This document shows, piece by piece, positions 1 through 11,325 of a DNA stretch of 64,000 bases. The stretch is from Acanthacorydalis orientalis (taxonomy: Eukaryota; Arthropoda; Insecta; Megaloptera; Corydalidae). The stretch spans positions 26,412,714 through 26,476,713 of the forward strand of contig CM068323.1 in the NCBI GenBank assembly GCA_034766995.1, read 5' to 3'. Every line of letters starts with the position of its first letter. The stretch's first letter is position 1. Under the pieces are notes generated by a model, which saw only the letters and a program-made list of their open reading frames with translations, had not been told where the DNA came from and made no database searches. A program made the position numbers and the translations under genes.

Positions 1-66
1 TAACGCGATGAATATTCATAAATGGATTGCTGACTTTGAAAAAAATATATATCTTTACCGTATATA

Positions 67-70
<4 letters not shown>

Positions 71-113
<43 letters not shown>
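71..113. repeat. (TA)n microsatellite
   Basis: Perfect TA dinucleotide array near the left edge. Frames through it give Tyr-Ile runs, which should not be read as protein. Confidence 0.95.
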
Positions 114-117
<4 letters not shown>

Positions 118-888
118 CCGTATCAGCAGACGTCTACGCACGGAAACTTTAATTTATTTTCAACAAACACATTTCTGTATAAACACGTATGTACATGAAA
201 ATGCTCACATTTCCACGGTTTTCACAGTCAATGAACGGGATATATTTTTAGGTCAAATTCAAGTAGAGACCGACGAAAATCTTTCTTCATAAAACTGACG
301 TCTACTGCTGTAGACATTATTATCGACGTTTCATTTACATTCGAGCAGATATATGCAGGTGATTCGAAATACTTCAAGTCGTTCAGTGTGTGTCTCTGAA
401 TCGCTCGACGATGAATGTTTCTTTTTTTTTTTTAAAAAAAAAACACATCGGGTTTATTGTCAAAGAACTGTTGCGGTGTTGAAGATTCGTATGACGTTAA
501 TTACCAGGGAAGATTGATTCGAATTGAAAACGATTCCACGTGATATTGTCAAAGCACATTAAATTTTATTGTTTATAATGTCTTACACGCACGTACATCG
601 ATCTAGGAGATAATCGTTACACGATACTGAAATAGACAAAACCATATCGTGGACTCGTTCTGCCCCGTTTAAATCCATTCGCCCAAATTGAAACGGTTTC
701 GTAGGGAGGACAAGATTCATCCAATATATGAACTGGCGTCTCGCTGTTTTCCGTTCCAAAAAAAATGAACTGAATCGGGGGTGTGCTAGCGCGCGTTGAT
801 CCAAGTGCGTGGTACGACGACCATTTAACTTGACCTGATAATGATGCTCAATCCTCATCAACCTGAACATCAGTCGAGCACCGCGCCT
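114..888. other. Non-coding stretch, nothing recognised
   Basis: No conserved motif was seen on either strand. It holds a T-run followed directly by an A-run at about 422-443, a self-complementary tract of a kind that recurs in the window. Short frames such as the minus one at 583-870 have no domain signature. Confidence 0.5.
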
Positions 889-998
889 CTATCTGTGTGC
901 TTCTTCTTTTTCTCCTTCACCTTCTTCTGAAACTGTTTTCGCAGAAAGATCTTCAGTTCGTCGGCCGTCCCCGTACCGTTTTATCTCATGGCGGCGAT
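889..998 (-). CDS. Possible terminal coding exon, unidentified
   Basis: On the minus strand a plausible 3' splice site (T/C-rich tract ending in AACAG, plus 999-1001) is followed by an open frame to a TAG at 889-891. The peptide is charged and low in complexity, with Lys/Glu-rich stretches such as SEEGEGEKEEAHR. A shifted frame over the same bases is also open and Lys-rich. A weak GTGAAG donor lies inside. There is no domain and no partner exon. It could easily be chance, because open frames of this size are common here. Confidence 0.18.
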
Positions 999-2222
999 CT
1001 GTTACAATCGTCGCACAAAAGAACAAACACGTTCGATAAAAATTATATACATCTATCTATTTATATTCTTCTTTTTTCCCTCGACCGACTCTCGTTCGCG
1101 TGTTCGTCGAATTCCATAAGGTTCATTGTATCAAACAAATACTGGTCAAAGTAATTAACGTATAAGCAAATAACCACTTCAGATATATATATATATATAT
1201 ATATATTTGTGTGTTTGTGTGTATATATATGATGAACAGGATCTCTGTGATGGACCAATCGAGTCGATCCACCTGTACAACGACGGTCGTCTTCTTAGTA
1301 CAAGTTAATACTGTGTAGCTCCGTGTGCGTACCTCTTCTTTTTACACCGTCGTGCGAATCCCGCGCTACATCTAATTTATCTTGTACAAAACGTACGGTG
1401 TGTGTGTGTGTGTGTATTAGAGTATTGATCTCCATTTCGCAACTATCGCCGCCGTCTCGTGCCGCACAACATTCTATTATATCCCATCGAAACTATTTCA
1501 TATTCAACGACGTGTACGCCGAAGAAAAAAATGTATAGTACTACACACACACACACACGTACTAGAGAAGAGAATGTCGACGAGGAGTGAAACATATTTG
1601 ACTTGTTGTTCGGCGGGTAGATAAGGAGGACAGCACGGCGACGTGTTGTACTGTTTCGTTAGAACGGTCCGCGGTTCATAATTGATTCAGTTATAATTGG
1701 CGTGTTATGGAATACACACGAAGTGTCAATATTTCCTGTTGTACGTCTTCCTCGGCGAGGGCTTTGACCAGGGGCCGATCCGCGAGCGAGACGCGAACAC
1801 GCGCTCGACGTGTGCGAGACGAGGTGCGCGATACCGAGTGGCGTGAGGTCGCGTCAAGCGGTGAACCGTGACTATACTCGCCGCTTTGCAAAACCGACTC
1901 TGACTGTTATACATACATACGTGTATATATATATATATATACACTCTAGTGTACGTTTGTGCACCAACAATAAACCGGCAACTGTCTCTCATTTCCAAAC
2001 GTACATAGAGAAATACGTGTGTGCGATAATTAGCTAATTCGCTTATAAATTCCATAAGAAACATAAATATCGTTTGGATTTTTTTTTAAATTCGAAATCG
2101 TTGAATAAACATGAACGAGAATCTGATCCGATATACAGGATGTTCCTTTTGATATTTCTCGATGCAATCGCAGCACTAGGCCCGCGCGCACTGACTGTTC
2201 TCAGCGAATTTATTTTCTTCAG
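999..2222. other. Non-coding stretch with short TA and GT tracts
   Basis: It contains TA arrays at about 1182-1206 and 1921-1941, GT/CA runs at about 1399-1414 and 1542-1558, and a GC-richer patch at about 1740-1870. No frame shows a recognisable domain. Confidence 0.5.
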
Positions 2223-2313
2223 CTCGAGGTCGCTATTCCTTGTTTTTTTTTTTCATCCATTACCGGTTGAAACCGGTAATGGAGAAACAGATACAGAGAA
2301 TAGCGATCTCGAG
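2223..2313. repeat. Imperfect long hairpin (pre-miRNA-sized)
   Basis: The inner arms at 2257-2268 and 2271-2282 are a perfect 12-bp inverted repeat around a 2-nt centre (ccattaccggtt / aaccggtaatgg). The outer arms, about 2223-2238 and 2298-2313, pair 15 of 16 bases (ctcgaggtcgctattc against gaatagcgatctcgag). Between them one arm is T-rich and the other A-rich, so part of that segment can also pair. The fold is about 91 nt, the size of a microRNA precursor. It could equally be a small inverted-repeat element. Confidence 0.6.
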
Positions 2314-2649
2314 GATAAGAGAAAAACTTTAGATTCCTGATACACGAACATGAAACAAATTACAAATAATTTCAGAGGATTTAATCGATTCCTCTTAAGT
2401 GCAGATATACGTTTTGTGACATCGAAAAAAGCCTGTTTTCATGAATTTTTTCGACATAGAAAATATCGTTTTGTTGCAAAACTGAAATATGCATTTTTAA
2501 AGGCGTACACTGTAGATTATTTTAATATGTTTTTCAAGTCGATATTTTGCGTCACATGCTAGTAGTAACCCATTATTTCCGGTGTATTTCCTGGAGATGT
2601 CATCTGAATCACAATTTTTTAATTACAAATTAAAATAGATATACTAAAT

Positions 2650-2960
2650 TAATTGATGACGTAACCTTTTGTTTAAATAATCATTTTTTCGGAAATGGGA
2701 GCTGTTTGAAAGAAAAACATGAAATTTCTGCCCTGAAATGGGCATCTATTTTGTTAATAACAAATCGAATAATACAAATATCGAAACGATTGTACGTCAG
2801 AAACTAAATGATTATCCAAAAAATATTTATGCAAAATTTCATGCAAATCGGTCGAGTATTTGCCGAAATATTTCTGGTACCGATTTGGAAAACTTAGTTT
2901 TGAGAAAAACGCGTTTAAAGCTTCAAATAAATTTTAAAGCCAGATGTCGTTTAAATTTTT
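2650..2960 (+). repeat. Probable dispersed insect repeat, decayed
   Basis: The AT-rich block encodes phrases such as AKFHANRSS and LENLVLRKTRLK. From memory this resembles a sequence type that recurs in many insect genomes (a stretch meaning 'save for the cell as a repeat' cannot be proved here). No terminal repeats or target duplications were seen. The identification rests on recall only, and no second copy was found in this window. Confidence 0.3.
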
Positions 2961-2963
2961 TAG

Positions 2964-4087
2964 TGAATTAATGTTTTTCCATTAATTTACACGCTATCAT
3001 TGGGTTTGAATTAAGTGTGCAAACGTTGTGTTTTTTATCTAGTGCTTGTGTTCGGATTCTAATAGAGTGAGTAGTCGATTCGCTTTTAACCTCCAAGTAA
3101 CTAAGAGCTAGTTTAAAAATTGAGAAGTCTAGACAGAAGAAAAGAAATGTCATGTTCTCCGTGTCGAATCCGGTTGTTGTAGCTAACAATTTTACAACAC
3201 GAATCCATAATTACAATTCTATCCTCTAATCGATTAATATTGTTTCTTCTAATTAGAAAGTTTCAGTCCTTCAGTTTTAAAATTCCACAGTGCCAGTTCA
3301 TACATTAAAATCCATAGCCAGCAGTGCACACACACACATATACAAAAAGCAAAACGTTTCTGCATCTGCGAATCAATTTATTTATTGAACGAGCACTCGT
3401 TGCGCTCTCAAATAAATCCGACAATTATAAAAAAGTATCCAGCGACAGGCCTTCGTCGGCTCGAACAATCAATTCGGCAGCGCTAGAATCAAAGGGGGTC
3501 ACTTTAAAATCACCCCTTCGGACACTTTATGTTGCGTGTGTGCGTTTGTACGCGCGTATTGATTTAAGGTTCGCGAATATGACGCGCGAGACAAATTACT
3601 TGCCGTTTCGATCCCGATACGGATTGATTCCGTGTGCGTCCGTTCCGCACGTTTCATTCTGGAACGCAGAAAATAGAACAATCTTTTCCGGTACAATTGA
3701 ATTTTAATTATCCTCGATCGATGCATATTCATACGAACGATTAAATGTTGATCCGGCTTCGTTGCGTGTCCGGCAACGAAGGTGCGTGCGTGTCACTCTT
3801 CAAAGTCTCGAGGTTGAGGTTCTCCAGTGCGGAGAAACGTTTTCCACTCCGTGAAATGTATATTTTCGTCGTGATTATTAAACGGTTTGCGTTCGGACTG
3901 GCCGCGTCACACTTGTATTTTCGATGTATGTAAATGGAATAAAAATCGAATACAATCTTTGGAACGTTTAAGTGTTAAGACAGATCTGTGAGTCATGGAA
4001 AATAACAGAATTATAAGAATGTCGTGCGAAGGAACGAAACGACACGAGCGCACATTTGTTGATAAAGTTTTCGTATCATTAACTTAC

Positions 4088-4090
<3 letters not shown>
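2964..4090. other. Non-coding stretch, nothing recognised
   Basis: Only short shadow frames on both strands, with no domain motif, RNA gene or terminal repeat. Confidence 0.5.

Positions 4091-4136
<46 letters not shown>
4091..4136. repeat. (TA)n microsatellite, left of RTE fragment
   Basis: TA array directly bordering the RTE-derived segment at 4141-4407. Confidence 0.95.
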
Positions 4137-4140
<4 letters not shown>

Positions 4141-4144
<4 letters not shown>

Positions 4145-4404
4145 AATCAAAGATACAGACATAATAAGAAGAGTGAAGGGGTTGAAATGAAAATGAGCGG
4201 GACATATTGCAACAAAAGAACACAATCGATGAAAAAAAGAAATGATTGACTGAGAATTAAGAAATTTCAATTAGCTAGAAATAGATCAATAAATAGAAAA
4301 AATGAGGAGATAAGAAAATTTATAAAAAGAATTCAATTGAATCGTTTGAACTGGAAAGTTTTGAGAGAGCCCTTCGACCAGTAGTGGATAGAAAGAGGTT
4401 AATG

Positions 4405-4407
<3 letters not shown>
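4141..4407 (+). mobile_element. RTE-type LINE 3' fragment between TA arrays
   Basis: The plus strand encodes the C-terminal tail typical of RTE-clade reverse transcriptases. After DTDIIRRVKGLK comes a block matching a KWKWAGHIA-like motif, then an NRW-like block. The end matches the LNWKVLREAFIQQWIERG-type terminus seen in better copies. At four points where RTE tails carry Trp, this copy has TGA. A near-identical copy lies in opposite orientation at 17928-18195. Both are flanked on both sides by (TA)n. The fragment is about 270 bp, lacks the catalytic RT domain and cannot be autonomous. The family call is from motif recall and the defects are seen directly. Confidence 0.75.

Positions 4408-4440
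<33 letters not shown>
4407..4440. repeat. (TA)n microsatellite, right of RTE fragment
   Basis: TA array starting immediately after the RTE 3' end. Confidence 0.95.
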
Positions 4441-4446
<6 letters not shown>

Positions 4447-5006
4447 ACATATTTCATGTAAAAAGTATACATTTCATTTAAAAAAATAAGCAAAATTATA
4501 TCGCTGAACATTTTTCTTCCAAGCCTCGTTGGTATCGAATTGAATGTTTTCTCTTTTCTTAATCTTTGTCGAGAATCAATGCAAATAACTATTCTGTTAA
4601 AGTATTTGATCCCGTGAGTACACTTAAAGTTCTTGTTTTTTTTTGGAAAGTATTTTCGGACGTGTTCTCATTTTTATACACAAGAAACGAATTGGTACTT
4701 GGAAAACGTCCGACTGACTCGAGAAACACTGTAAAGTACAACTTCTGATCCTTTCAAAGTGTCTCTTCGATCCGATTTCAATCGAAGCCGGCTTCTCGTA
4801 TACCTTGACGCGTCATCACCGAACAGACCGTACAGAGTACTAAGACCTCCGGTTCGAAATTTCATCGTCGAACCGTGACGAACGAACAGAGCGAGCGGTG
4901 GCATAGAGGCGGTCGTTTAAAATTCATGAATGGATAGAGATTGATCGAACATTGCATTCATATGAAACAGAACGGGCGGACGGGGGCGGGACGTGCGAGA
5001 TGAACG
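4441..5006. other. Mostly non-coding; open minus frame at 4802-4904
   Basis: A minus-strand Met-initiated frame (4904 down to a possible donor near 4801) begins MPPLALFVRHGSTMKF. It is close to the ankyrin-like frame upstream of it on the same strand. It has no domain, and its CAAG-GTATAC donor is ordinary. Confidence 0.25.
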
Positions 5007-5180
5007 TTAATAGTTAACTAGACAGTCGGCGATGTTGAACGCGGCCAGATGCAGCGGAGTGTCCGCCGCGACGCGAGTGTCGTCCTGCGAGCCGTGCCGC
5101 CGTCTCGCGCGCGCACTCTCCAGACGAACGCCGAACTGTGTTCGTATCGGGCGCGAAGAAGTCAGAGCACGGCAAAAATA
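5007..5180 (-). CDS. Ankyrin-repeat-like coding segment, partial
   Basis: The minus-strand frame ends at TAA (5007-5009) and reads RTQFGVRLESA ... DTRVAADTPLHLAAFN, then IADCLVNY and stop. TPLHLAA is the consensus core of an ankyrin repeat (first helix), so chance is unlikely for this part. Ankyrin repeats mediate protein-protein binding in many unrelated proteins, so no function follows. The repeat has no complete neighbour. It may be the last coding exon of a gene whose upstream exons lie to the right, or a decayed copy. A possible acceptor (AACACAG) lies near 5138, but the upstream boundary is uncertain. Confidence 0.4.
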   Translation of the reverse strand, partial: YFCRALTSSRPIRTQFGVRLESARARRRHGSQDDTRVAADTPLHLAAFNIADCLVNY

Positions 5181-6072
5181 ATTCGGATTAGCGCGTAGAG
5201 CGTTGCGATTCTTCTGCGTGAACGCGCCGTCGACCGTTCAGTGTCTCCACGACGTCGTACCACCGCGCCGTCGATCTCCCGTCCACCCCGTTTCATCATC
5301 CGCGACGCTGAAGACACCGCCGCTCCCCCGACCGACCGACCGTCAGTCCGTCCGTCCGTGCGTCCCTGGCCCCCACGCCGCAGTCAGCTCGACCGACCGC
5401 CCGTCCGCCCGATAAGCGACAGCTCGGCGGCGAAAAGTTATGTCATTCCGAGTCTAACCACGTGTCCCATATTTCATCATCATCCCTTGACTGTGCGGCG
5501 TGCGCGCGTACACAACACCCCGCCGCCGCGCCGTCGACGTCGTCGTACACCGTTCGCTTAAAACATTTTCGCTTATACTCGCACACACGCACGCACACAT
5601 CGCAATAAACGGATAGAGCTTGACTCTCTGTTGCCGATCCGGTACGAAAGCCGCCGAGCGAAGAACATACACACAGACTAACCGGACCGACGGACCGACC
5701 GACCGACGGACGGACGGACGGACGGGCGGTATAATGTGGAAGGATAATAAATAAAAAAATAATCTGTCTTTTTTCGCTTTGTGTATCTGTCTCAGTCTGA
5801 AACCCTGGCCAGATTGACTTTCGCGTCGCCATGACAACGGCGGCCGAGACTTCCGTCCGATCGATACGATAGCATCGTGGAAGATTCGGCGCGGCGTCCG
5901 TAGGGTTTGCGGTGCCGCGCCGCTTTCGCTCCGTTCCGCCGCTGTGGTATTCCTGCCTGTCCGTCCGTCCTGCTCGCCTGCCCGCCACCTCCGCCGCCCG
6001 CTCGGTCCGGTTTAACGTTGCGATACGGCCGTGCGCCCGCCGCAACGGCACGCAACGTCAAAACTGCAACGG

Positions 6073-6104
6073 CAGCGTCCGTTCCGGTACGGGAACGGAC
6101 GCTG
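6073..6104. repeat. 13-bp perfect stem with 6-nt loop
   Basis: Left arm 6073-6085 (cagcgtccgttcc) pairs perfectly with 6092-6104 (ggaacggacgctg). It lies in the CpG-rich island. Confidence 0.85.
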
Positions 6105-6140
6105 TCGCTGTTCCGGGGCCCGCTGTCGCGCTAAATACAC

Positions 6141-8745
6141 ACGGATTCGCCAGAATTCGGATTATTATGATTACGGAACAACAGGTGTAGTAGGGGAAAC
6201 GACGTTCACGTGTCGCTGTAGAGAAGGTGTTGTGTTGACTCGCATTTGATTCTATAAAGCACGCACACACACAGTTGTATTCTTAACAACTCTTTAAGAC
6301 TGAGACGAATAACTCTACGGGCGGAGAAACTTTTCGGTAACATACTGACTTCGACTGAAAATGCAATAGCAAATATAATGAAATGTAGTTTTTGTTTCCG
6401 CCGTTGCACCGTCGAATCACCGTCCCTTCTGCATTTTAAACGACAGAGATTCCACGGCGCGAGCATATGTACATAATATTCAAATTATATCCACGGGCCG
6501 CATCAACAGGCGATGAGGGCCCATGAGACGGTTCTTTTTTTAAAAAAAAAAAAATTTATAAATATTGTAGAACGAAATAATTACTTACACTGCTTTTTCT
6601 AACTTATTAAGCCGACATTCAAGAGTGAATTTGTCTATGAATCCTTATTGAAAGAAAACGATTTAATGACAAACGAATACTTTTTTCCTGTCGTATAACA
6701 GACGAACCTTACAGTATTCTTATGTTAAATTCAAACATGCACTCTTGTTTTTTATATCTCCTAAACTGATTCTATGAAGCACAGTTTTATACTACTTCAA
6801 AAAACACTGTCTAGCCAATCACAAACAATCATTATTTTCAAAGATCTGTTGTTGTATTTCTGCTCTCTTTTGCCAAAACTTCTGAAAAGCATCATCATTC
6901 TAACAGATTGTGTCAGTTGAGACATGGTGAAACCATATCGATGAGTAGGATTTCAAACTCGAGACCCATGACCTATGGACAGTTTGAATATCATTTAATC
7001 TTCGATATTTTAGATTGTGAAGCCAGACATAGTCGGAACAGCTCTGAGTGTATTTCTGAAAATCGATAAAAAATCAATCTCACATCGAATGATACTTTTC
7101 GATTTTTATAATGTTTCAAAGGCAATCAATTGGATGTCTGCCGTTTCTGAATATTTTCTTTTAAAAAAAAAAAAAACGAAGAAACAAACAACATTGAAAC
7201 GTTTAATTGTCGTATTCGATTAGACCGATTAGACGGTCGGCTGTTAGTCTTCTGCAAATGAAAATAGACCAGCGTGTCATTTATCCGCGCGTGTATTTTA
7301 CATCGACTGTCGCCGTTTTGACTGGAACAATGTTGACATATCATGTTTTGGTTCGACACCGACGCACGACGAACGGAGTAAGCGTAACGACGCCGCAGCC
7401 ACACTCGACGTCTTCCTTGTCTTATAAACTTTCCGAGAAAGAGAGACTTTGTCGCGATGCGTCGGGTACAGGTGAACCGGAAATCGAGCTACCACTATCG
7501 CGGATCGACACACACACACACATGTGCGCGTACACTACGAGGGAAATGTGACGCGAGGAGTTGTGTGCATACAGACGTATGTCACTCACTCTCTCTCTCT
7601 CTCTGTACTGAAAATTCAATTAAGAACATTTCTGTCTGAAACGCTTCGCATACTTTGCGAACGACGTGAAGTTCAGTTGAACGGTTTTGTTTTGTAACCT
7701 AGTTGTAGTCGATCGATTCGCACGTCTGTTAATGAACGATCTTAATAAAAACTAATTGTCATCTTCGTGAGCCGATCAGACGCTACAGTTAAAAAAGTCG
7801 TGTTTCTCGAACAATTCGATGTCGTTCGTTTGGAACTGTTTTTGATACAATCAGATATCTCACTCACTTTAAATTCGTAGATTACGAAAGAATATATATA
7901 TAGTCCAAAAATTTCACTAAATTATTTCCGATTTTTGTTTGCCCGGATTTCAATGACAGTGCCGGAACATCAAGGCACAGAAAAATCTATCTCAAACAGA
8001 TTCTTCCGGTTTGTAGATTTGCTACTGTTTTTATATTTTTCAAACTGTCGGGGACTTGAATGTAATTTTGCACTTGAAAATCAGGCAGTCTTTGTTGTGA
8101 AATTAGAAGGGAACGTTGTATCAGTCTCTCCAGTGTTTCGGATTTTCTCTGTCGCTCTCCTTCACCCGTTCATTTCAAACGGCATTATCTGGAAAGAGTT
8201 CGAAGTGCGTGTCTGTCAATAGAATTTTTTAATCTCCGTTACAAGTCACAGCGGACGTGTCAGCGATTTCCCCCAGCCTGGAATCTCTCGCCCGTCCATG
8301 CTATACGACACCGGATCGGATCCATCTTACACACAGCGATCGAGACGTGTCAGAGAACGGGATACGAAGAGAACGCGGCCGTTTATCGGACAATGGACAC
8401 ATTTTCGACACGACTCCGTGACCTTATTAGTGTTACGTCGCTCGAACACGGCGGCACTGAGCCACCGTCGCCGTGATTTACTACTTTCTCCGAATTAGAA
8501 TGTGGATCGGTGCGGAGCGCACGCCGTGCCTCGCGTTACAACAATGGCGCGGGGCCGTGCCATTGTGTCCGAGATAATAACGCGCTCCGCAACGACCGCC
8601 GGAATGTCGACTGCCGACGATCTATCGATCGATCGATCTAGATCCGCCCGCGGCGACTTCGACGGACGCTCGATCCTCCAGAATTTATGGCCGTTCTGCG
8701 GCTCCGAACGAATGCTCTGCGTACGCGCGAGCAGCACAGCCTTTA
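6141..8745. other. Non-coding stretch, nothing recognised
   Basis: AT-rich. It holds T-run/A-run junctions at about 6534-6554 and a CT run at about 7589-7604. No frame has a domain signature and no RNA gene was seen. Confidence 0.5.
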
Positions 8746-8783
8746 ACACACACACACGCGCGCGCGCGCGCGTGTGTGTGCAT
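8746..8783. repeat. Alternating purine-pyrimidine palindrome (CA-CG-TG)
   Basis: Thirty-eight uninterrupted alternating purine/pyrimidine bases, laid out as a CA run, a CG run and a TG run, so the tract is self-complementary. Such sequences favour left-handed DNA or cruciforms under supercoiling. Similar but interrupted tracts occur at about 45409-45461 and 52050-52098. Confidence 0.9.
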
Positions 8784-8932
8784 TTGAACGTGTAGTACAA
8801 ATGATTCGTGTCTCGAACACTACTAGTATGACACATGAGGTACATTGACCGAAAGTTTGTCAATTTGATCCTCTAATTGATTTAATTAACGTGATAATTA
8901 TTCTCAAGATACCAGTGTTTTTTTTCTACACA

Positions 8933-8935
<3 letters not shown>

Positions 8936-8973
<38 letters not shown>
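8936..8973. repeat. (TA)n microsatellite
   Basis: TA array. With the next one at 9074 it encloses about 100 bp of possible RTE remnant. Confidence 0.95.
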
Positions 8974-8977
<4 letters not shown>

Positions 8978-9072
8978 TATATAAAGAATTAAAAAGTAAA
9001 TAGTAAGCTGTAACAGAGTAGAGAATCCATTTATTTGAGGTCATTATTTTTAGAGGACGTTGATCTTCATAG

Positions 9073-9073
<1 letters not shown>
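8974..9073 (+). mobile_element. Possible highly decayed RTE 3' end
   Basis: About 100 bp between two TA arrays. The end (around 9030-9070) loosely parallels the RTE terminus that reads FEL..FLEEAFIQ in better copies. The similarity is weak and partly suggested by the same TA-bounded layout. Confidence 0.25.

Positions 9074-9125
<52 letters not shown>
9074..9125. repeat. (TA)n microsatellite
   Basis: TA array of about 50 bp. Confidence 0.95.
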
Positions 9126-9127
<2 letters not shown>

Positions 9128-11259
9128 TTTTACAAGTAAATACAGTGTAGAATAAAAACCAGTTAGTTATTGTACAACAAAACCGCATTATTATTTACAG
9201 ACTGTACAAGAAATGTTCAAAATCATATCCTTCATATTCGAACTTTTAAATTCAAATTCTACCGGAACAGTTCTGTTAATGACTGATATGTTAGAAAATA
9301 ATACAATAACGTATCAATTTTTTAATTGCTATACGATTTTGATATTTCATCAGTCGAATTATAATCGAACTGTATACCGAGCATCGATTCGAAATTAAAT
9401 ACTGTACTATGTCTTTGTAGCAGGTTTTCTATTAAACCAAATGATCACTAATGATCGAAACAAAACGTTTGACGGGATTTAATCTCGAGTCTGCTCGATT
9501 CTATACGAATGGATTTTATTAGAACTGGGATAAATGAGAATGAACTGAGATTCAATGTCGGTTTTTTGAAATAGTGCTGCATAATGAGCAACGAAATGTC
9601 TGTGTGCGCCGTTGAAAATATTAATCATTTCTGTAGAAGATAGAAACAGTCAATAATCCGATTCGATTTTAGTCCCTGAACATGTATGTCCGTTTATTCT
9701 ACTTTTGCCCATATATCAAACGATCTAATATTTCAACCAGTATGTGTATACGAATATAGATTCATAAACGTCACGAATCACGTTGAATTCTGCACACTCG
9801 AGGAAAACAAACAAACAAACAAATAGAGAGAGTGAGCATCGCAACGTACACTGATTTTCGTCAGCACGCCATCGATCTCGTCATTGCGCCGAAGGTATCA
9901 GTCGAAAATATGATATAATGTACTATAAATAAATTCCATTTCTGTATAAAAGTAACTGTTCAGAGAATTCCTGTACAATTTCGATGACCATTCGATCGTT
10001 GACCCGCAAGACGTCCGCTGTACGCAGCGCACTGGTCGACTTCTTTAATTGTGTGCGTTTTTTTTTTCCTCCTCTCCGTTCGAGTGATTGATGATTTTCT
10101 CTCGATTAATTATACACAGACACACACACATGTACGTGTGATTGTAAGGAATCGATGTACTGTTCTCATCTGTGATCATATTTTCTGATCCGGTCATCGG
10201 CGCGATGAATTTTTATCGGCCATTGTGTGTACGATTCACCTAACATTTCCTCGTATTTATGAACGACAGAATGTGTGCCCGAGTGCGTAACGACCCAAGT
10301 CGTATATAAACACTTGTTGACTCGATTTTGAGAACGTGGGAAAATCAATACGTTCGGAAACAAAACCTATCGGTACCCGGTGCCGCCTACGCGCGCCTTG
10401 GCGCTCGCAGGAGACGTCGGCTCCCGGATCACAGACATGTCATATAATCAGAAAATCAAATGTAACATGGGTGTTTCCAGCTACACGATACAGTCCGAGG
10501 CTAGCGATATTCGAATCACGATACAAAAAAAAAACATCGGGAGATGTTTTGATGCGAGGATAGAAGGCAGTCGGTAGACAAGAGAAATTATTGACTCGGA
10601 ACCGAGAAATTTTAACAGTTCAATCAAATAAGGACGTGGGGAAATTTATGAATCGCTCGAACCGAAAAGTTTTAATAACACACACGTTCATCCAGCAAGC
10701 AGTGTATCGAAAGACACTGATGATGATTCACAGAAGATATCTAAATCTGTGGACAATTCATACAAGCAGAACCAGTAAATAACTGCGTTACAAGGACGGT
10801 CAGTGTCAAAGTCGAATATGAAAAGAACAATGGTCGAAGATGTTGTGGTATTTCCGTCCGTCGGTGTTCATTTCACGACACTATCACAACCCGGGTCCAA
10901 CGATCAAATCGAGTAAACTGAAAATATACAAGATGCTGCTGTTGTGGCGCCTTCTTATTAGAACAAAGCTTCTCGATATTCGAAACGGCAGCTTCTTCTG
11001 AAATTCAACTTTTTCACTTTGAATCGTTCGTATGAGACATATTGCAACGAATTTCAAATCGGTTCATCGACACCGACAGTCCATTTAACAATTATCTAAT
11101 CAATCTTAGAGAAAAAAAGTATCAACAGACATAAAACATAACTATTTCACTTTTACAATTCATAAACTGTTTTCACACATCATAAAAATATCACCTGTTC
11201 GGTTATGTATTTATTTCCAATTATATAACACACTAATCAAACGATAATTTTCTATTTAT

Positions 11260-11263
<4 letters not shown>

Positions 11264-11321
<58 letters not shown>
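11264..11321. repeat. (TA)n microsatellite
   Basis: Nearly 60 bp of pure TA repeat. Confidence 0.95.

Positions 11322-11325
<4 letters not shown>

Larger units (their letters stand above)
4980..6140. promoter_or_regulatory. GC- and CpG-rich island, possible promoter/5' region
   Basis: This is the longest GC-rich stretch of the window, dense in CpG and bounded by AT-rich DNA. It holds tetranucleotide runs of CCGA/CCGT type at about 5327-5370 and GACC/GACG type at about 5683-5727, and a perfect 13-bp stem at 6073-6104. The long frames here (for example minus 5443-6051) are Arg/Ser/Val-rich and look like by-products of low stop density in GC-rich sequence. Promoter activity is inferred from composition only. 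Confidence 0.35.

Noticed and set aside
5443..6051. Longest open frame of the window (202 codons, minus)
   Set aside because: It is rich in Arg, Ser and Val in line with the CpG-rich and tetranucleotide sequence. Overlapping frames are also long and no domain is visible. Taken as a composition effect.
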